Source of the DNA: Rhodovarius crocodyli | GTDB taxonomy: Bacteria; Pseudomonadota; Alphaproteobacteria; Acetobacterales; Acetobacteraceae | Direction: 5' to 3' | DNA length: 64,000 nt | Assembly: GCF_004005855.1 (NCBI RefSeq) | Contig: NZ_SACL01000005.1 | Coordinates: forward strand, 62,001-126,000 | The notes under the pieces: model-generated | Databases searched by the model: none | What the model saw: the letters and a program-made list of their open reading frames with translations, nothing else | What the model was told of the DNA's origin: nothing | Program-made: the position numbers and the translations under genes | In this document: positions 60,702-64,000 of the stretch, one piece after another | How the letters are laid out: each line of letters opens with the position of its first letter | Numbering within the stretch: the first letter of the stretch is position 1

Positions 60702-61316
60702 ATGACCTCCGCGCGTGCCTCCATCGGCAACACCCGCAACCCGGAAACCCACGCCGCCATCCTGGATGCGGCCGAGGCGCTGCTGGCCGAGCACGGCTAT
60801 GCCGGTGTCAGCATGGAGGCGGTGGCGCGGCGCGCGGGGGCGGGCAAGCCCACCCTGTATCGCTGGTGGCCCAGCAAGGCCGCCTTGCTGATGGAGGTGT
60901 ATGAACGCCAGAAAAGCCTGGCCCTGGCCGAGCTGGAGCCCGGCGCCTGCGCCCAGGACGACCTGACGGAATTCGTCACCTCCATGATCCGCTTCTGGCG
61001 GGAAACCCCGGCGGGCCAGGCCTTCCGCAGCATCGTGGCCGAGGCCCAGGCAGAGCCCGCGGCCCTGCGCCTGCTGCGCGACGAGATGCTGGCGCGCGGC
61101 CGCGCCAATGCCGCCGCCATCATCCACCGCGCCGCCGAGACCGGCGAGATAGCGCCCCACCCCGACGCCGAGGCGATGATGGACATGATCTTCGGCGCCG
61201 CCTGGTACCGGCTGCTGACCCACCGCCTGCGCGGCACCGCCGAGGAAATGCCGCGCATCGTGGCCGCCGCCTTCGCCGCCGCCCGGCCCGGCGGGCCATT
61301 GGCGCTGCCGGGATAG
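60702..61316 (+). CDS. TetR-family transcriptional regulator
   Basis: Predicted 204 aa. The TetR HTH is clear: [40 protein letters not shown] and [16 protein letters not shown]. The rest is the helical ligand domain. It probably represses itself and the divergent small membrane protein through the twin operator. A longer in-frame extension starts at 60321, but the HTH position and the operator show the true start is at 60702. The ligand is unknown. Confidence 0.88.
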   Translation: MTSARASIGNTRNPETHAAILDAAEALLAEHGYAGVSMEAVARRAGAGKPTLYRWWPSKAALLMEVYERQKSLALAELEPGACAQDDLTEFVTSMIRFWRETPAGQAFRSIVAEAQAEPAALRLLRDEMLARGRANAAAIIHRAAETGEIAPHPDAEAMMDMIFGAAWYRLLTHRLRGTAEEMPRIVAAAFAAARPGGPLALPG

Positions 61317-61348
61317 CGCGCGGCCGCGATCCAGGGCATCAAGCTGCC

Positions 61349-62452
61349 ATGTCGCACAACAGCTTCGGGCATCTGTTCCGCTTCACCACCTGGGGGGAAA
61401 GCCATGGGCCGGCCATCGGCTGCGTGGTGGATGGCTGCCCGCCCGGCCTGGCGCTGAGCGAGGCCGAGATCCAGCCCTTCCTGGACAAGCGCCGCCCCGG
61501 CCAGTCCAGCTTCGTGACGCAGCGGCAGGAGCCCGACCAGGTGCGCATCCTGTCCGGCGTGTTCGAGGGCCGCACGACGGGCACCCCCATCGCGCTGCAC
61601 ATCGACAACCAGGACCAGCGCAGCAAGGACTATGGCGAGATCGCCAACAGCTTCCGCCCCGGCCATGCCGACATCGCCTATGAATGGAAATACGGCGTGC
61701 GCGATTATCGCGGCGGCGGGCGGGCCAGCGCGCGCGAGACCGCGATGCGCGTGGCCGCCGGCGCCGTGGCGCGGCTGGTGCTGGGCGGGGCCGTGCGCAT
61801 CCGGGGCGCCATGGTGGCCCTCGGCGCCGACACCGTGGACCGCAGCCAGTGGGACTGGGCCGAGGTCGACCGCAACCCGTTCTTCTGCCCCGACCCCACC
61901 GCCGTCGCGCGCTGGGAGGAGAAGCTGAGCGGCATCCGCAAGGCCGGCTCCTCCATCGGCGCCGTGATCGAGGTGGTGGCCGAGGGCGTGCAGCCCGGCC
62001 TCGGCGCGCCGATCTACGGCAAGCTGGACGCCGACATCGCGTCGGCCCTGATGAGCATCAATGCCGTGAAGGGCGTCGAGATCGGTGACGGCTTCGCCTC
62101 CGCGGCGCTGACCGGGGAGGAGAATGCCGACGAGATGCGCATGCGCCAGGACGGCATGGTGGAGTTCCTGGCCAACCACGCCGGCGGCGTGCTGGGCGGC
62201 ATCTCCACCGGCCAGCCCATCGTGGCGCGGATGGCGGTGAAGCCCACCAGCTCCATCCTGACCCACCGCCAGGCGGTGACGAAGGACGGCGAGAACACCG
62301 AGCTGCGCACCAAGGGCCGGCATGACCCCTGCGTGGGGATCCGCGCCGTGCCGGTGGCGGAAGCCATGCTGGCGATCGTGCTGGCCGACCACCTGCTGCG
62401 GCACCGGGCGCAGAATCCGGGGGCGCCGGAAGTGGCGCGGCTGCCGCGGTAG
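61349..62452 (+). CDS. aroC: Chorismate synthase
   Basis: The 367-aa protein catalyses the last shikimate step, EPSP to chorismate, using reduced FMN. It has the three signatures: [39 protein letters not shown] and [20 protein letters not shown]. Length and start ([20 protein letters not shown]) are standard. It is a stand-alone gene here, with no other aro genes in the window. It ends next to a module-like stem-loop. Confidence 0.97.
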   Translation: MSHNSFGHLFRFTTWGESHGPAIGCVVDGCPPGLALSEAEIQPFLDKRRPGQSSFVTQRQEPDQVRILSGVFEGRTTGTPIALHIDNQDQRSKDYGEIANSFRPGHADIAYEWKYGVRDYRGGGRASARETAMRVAAGAVARLVLGGAVRIRGAMVALGADTVDRSQWDWAEVDRNPFFCPDPTAVARWEEKLSGIRKAGSSIGAVIEVVAEGVQPGLGAPIYGKLDADIASALMSINAVKGVEIGDGFASAALTGEENADEMRMRQDGMVEFLANHAGGVLGGISTGQPIVARMAVKPTSSILTHRQAVTKDGENTELRTKGRHDPCVGIRAVPVAEAMLAIVLADHLLRHRAQNPGAPEVARLPR

Positions 62453-62471
62453 TCAGGGGCAGCGCCCCTGA
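62453..62471. terminator. Solitary stem-loop after aroC, like the repeat's middle hairpin
   Basis: TCAGGGGC-AGC-GCCCCTGA (62453-62471) starts 1 bp after the aroC stop. It matches the middle hairpin of the modular elements apart from its loop (AGC rather than AGA). CCGGGCGGCAACGC follows and may be a degenerate outer hairpin. It lies between the convergent aroC and pirin genes and likely helps end aroC. Confidence 0.6.
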
Positions 62472-62489
62472 CCGGGCGGCAACGCTCCT

Positions 62490-63194
62490 TCAGGCGTCGC
62501 TCGCCTCCACCATCACCAACTCCGCTTCCTCGCTGGCCTCGATGGTCAGCGTGGCTTCGTCGCGAATGGCCGCCGCGTCGCGCGGACCAAGCTCGGCGCC
62601 GTTCACGGTCACCCGGCCGCGCGCCGCGACCAGATAGGCCACGCGCCCCTCGGGCAGCGCCTGCTCCAGCTTCTGCCCCGGCTGCAGGGTGGCCGCCATC
62701 ACGGCGGCGTTGGCGTTGATGCGCAGCGCTTCCTCATCGCCGTCGCGGCCGCTGGCCAGCACCTCGAAGCCGGCCTCGCGGCCTGCCTTGGGAAAGCTGC
62801 GGCTGCCCCAGCTGGGCTTGGCGCCCATCCGGTCGGGGATGATCCAGATCTGGAACAGCGTGGTCTTCACCGGCTCCAGATTATACTCGCTGTGCACCAC
62901 GCCGGTGCCGGCGGACATCACCTGCACATCGCCGGCCTCGGTGCGGCCGGTATTGCCCAGGTTATCACGGTGGGTGATGGCACCCTCACGGACATAGGTG
63001 ATGATTTCCATGTCGCGGTGCGGGTGCGGGTCGAAGCCCATGCCCGGCGCGATCTCGTCGTCGTTCCAGACCCGCAGCTGGCCCCAATGGACGCGCTTCG
63101 GGTCCTGATAGCCGGCGAAGGAGAAGTGGTGCTTGGCGTTCAGCCAACCGTGGTTGGCACCGCCCAGGCTGCTGAAGGGACGAACATCGATCAT
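62490..63194 (-). CDS. Pirin family protein
   Basis: Predicted 234 aa, a bicupin with the pirin pattern MIDVRPFSSLGGANHGWLNA, FDPHPHRDMEIITYVREGAI, THRDNLGNTG and VHSEYNLEPVKTTLFQIWII. The N-terminal His residues (HPHRD) and a Glu bind the metal, as in quercetin 2,3-dioxygenase-like pirins. It may be a redox sensor or dioxygenase in the cytoplasm. AGGAG precedes ATG 63194. It follows dnaJ on the same strand after a structured 205-bp gap. Confidence 0.92.
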   Translation of the reverse strand: MIDVRPFSSLGGANHGWLNAKHHFSFAGYQDPKRVHWGQLRVWNDDEIAPGMGFDPHPHRDMEIITYVREGAITHRDNLGNTGRTEAGDVQVMSAGTGVVHSEYNLEPVKTTLFQIWIIPDRMGAKPSWGSRSFPKAGREAGFEVLASGRDGDEEALRINANAAVMAATLQPGQKLEQALPEGRVAYLVAARGRVTVNGAELGPRDAAAIRDEATLTIEASEEAELVMVEASDA

Positions 63195-63312
63195 CTCGGT
63201 TACTCCTGCCGGGCGACGATGCGCCGCCCTGTTGCATCCGAGATAGGCGCTGGCCAGAGGTGGCGCCAATGCGGATGGCGCCATCAGCCTTATTCATGGT
63301 GGTGATAATGAT

Positions 63313-63393
63313 GTTCTTTTTTGGAAAAAAGAACCAAAAAACTTTTGGCAGATCGGGGCGCCGCCAGAGGGAGAGTACGCCCTACCCTCTGGC
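63313..63393 (-). terminator. Multi-hairpin region after dnaJ
   Basis: On the minus strand, 6 bp after the dnaJ TAA, comes a perfect 9-bp stem (GCCAGAGGG at 63363-63371 with CCCTCTGGC at 63385-63393). Next is CCAAAA-AAC-TTTTGG (63334-63348), then GTTCTTTTTT-GG-AAAAAAGAAC (63313-63334). The second and third stems give T-runs on both strands, so this looks like a terminator for dnaJ, perhaps bidirectional. It is unlike the modular element family. The same gap must also hold the pirin promoter. Confidence 0.65.
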
Positions 63394-63399
63394 AAAAGG

Positions 63400-64000
63400 T
63401 TATCGCCCCAACCCGTCCCAGAACTCCTTCACCTTGGCAAAGAAGCCCTCGCTCTCGGGCGAAGACTTGCCGCCCTTGGCATCAGCCTCGAAGGCCTCCA
63501 GCAGCTCCTTCTGCTTCGGCGTCAGGTTCTGCGGCGTTTCCACCACCACCTGCACATACATGTCGCCGCGCTGGGTGCTGCGCAGGACCGACATGCCCTT
63601 GCCGCGCAGGCGGAAGCTGTTGCCCGTCTGTGTGCCCGCCGGGATCGAGACGCGCGACCGCCCGCCATCGATGCTCGGCACCTCGATATGGCCGCCGAGG
63701 GCCGCCTGCGTCATGCGCAGCGGCACGCGGACCAGGATGTTCGCGCCTTCACGCTGGAACAGCGCGTGCTGGCGGACATTCACATCCACATAGAGGTCGC
63801 CCGCGGGCGCGCCCCGCACACCGGCCTCGCCCTCGCCCGAAAGGCGGATGCGCGTGCCGTCCTCGACACCCGCCGGCACTGTCACGTTCAGGGTTCGGTC
63901 GCGCTGCACGCGGCCGGCGCCCAGGCAGATCTTGCAGGGGTTCTTGATGATGCGCCCGGTGCCGCCGCAGGTGTGGCAGGGGCGCTCCACCAGGAAGAAG
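63400..64000 (-). CDS. dnaJ: Chaperone DnaJ, C-terminal part
   Basis: The gene runs off the right edge; about 200 residues are visible. The last two zinc-finger repeats, CHTCGGTG and CKICLGAG, are followed by the client-binding domains (VTVPAGVEDGTRIRLSGEGE, AGDLYVDVNV, GHIEVPSIDGG) and the dimerisation tail. The J domain and the first zinc repeats lie outside. It is the Hsp40 partner of DnaK, helping protein folding. A TAA stop is at 63400-63402. Confidence 0.95.
   Translation of the reverse strand, partial: FFLVERPCHTCGGTGRIIKNPCKICLGAGRVQRDRTLNVTVPAGVEDGTRIRLSGEGEAGVRGAPAGDLYVDVNVRQHALFQREGANILVRVPLRMTQAALGGHIEVPSIDGGRSRVSIPAGTQTGNSFRLRGKGMSVLRSTQRGDMYVQVVVETPQNLTPKQKELLEAFEADAKGGKSSPESEGFFAKVKEFWDGLGR

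Overview
The window is very GC-rich chromosomal DNA with strong third-position GC. The gene content points to an alphaproteobacterium, most likely an Acetobacteraceae member such as the Roseomonas group. Pointers are a PraR-type HTH protein, a DUF2849/CysI/DUF934 sulfite-reductase operon, a dnaN-recF-gyrB block and many orphan Tct/Bug-type binding proteins. The taxonomic call is inference from content. No prophage, insertion sequence, CRISPR, rRNA or tRNA was recognised. The ends cut a DUF934 gene (left) and dnaJ (right).

Layout: (1) 1-5.4 kb: assimilatory sulfite reductase fused to DUF2849, a LysR regulator, and a divergent Bug receptor with an alpha/beta hydrolase-NTF2 fusion. (2) 5.4-8.1 kb: a small secreted Pro/His/Tyr-rich protein and a YjfL-YjfM-YjfC-like trio (DUF350, DUF1190, glutathionylspermidine-synthase-like ATP-grasp). 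(3) 8.2-15.4 kb: dnaN, recF, gyrB, lnt and a PraR-like regulator; dnaA is not directly upstream. (4) 15.4-21.7 kb: two large, translationally coupled multidomain glycosyltransferases. (5) 21.8-27.5 kb: an AtoE-type transporter, a molybdopterin oxidoreductase fused to its own reductase and [2Fe-2S] domain, and a GntR regulator. (6) 27.5-34.3 kb: a tightly packed catabolic operon (ThDP enzyme, Zn dehydrogenase, SDR, Bug receptor, amidohydrolase, Liv-type receptor), facing GntR across a perfect palindrome. (7) 34.6-39.4 kb: a second ThDP enzyme and an Anbu operon (circularly permuted ATP-grasp, alpha-E protein, proteasome-like peptidase). (8) 39.6-49.8 kb: a DEAD-box helicase, a LysR-like regulator with two HTH domains, and a biotin-carboxylase/PxpABC cluster with an MFS transporter and a 2-hydroxyacid dehydrogenase. 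(9) 49.9-59.8 kb: peptide-type and Bug receptors paired with a GMC oxidoreductase, a luciferase-like flavoprotein, PhzF and an amidase. (10) 59.8-64 kb: DinB, a TetR regulator facing a small membrane protein, aroC, pirin and dnaJ.

The most striking non-coding signal is a family of modular intergenic elements at about 9.4, 26.6, 34.4, 39.5, 46.0, 51.5 and 53.3 kb, with a solitary piece at 62.46 kb. Each is a head-to-head pair of a three-hairpin module around a variable core. Stem sequences differ between copies but keep pairing, and the 3-nt loop of the middle hairpin is nearly constant. They lie only after gene ends (between convergent or co-directional genes) and are absent from all seven divergent promoter regions seen here.

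The main testable systems are the biotin-carboxylase/PxpABC cluster with one biotin carrier lacking its lysine, the Anbu operon without a transglutaminase, and the repeat family. Coordinates and starts come from reading the sequence only; all functions are by motif recognition.
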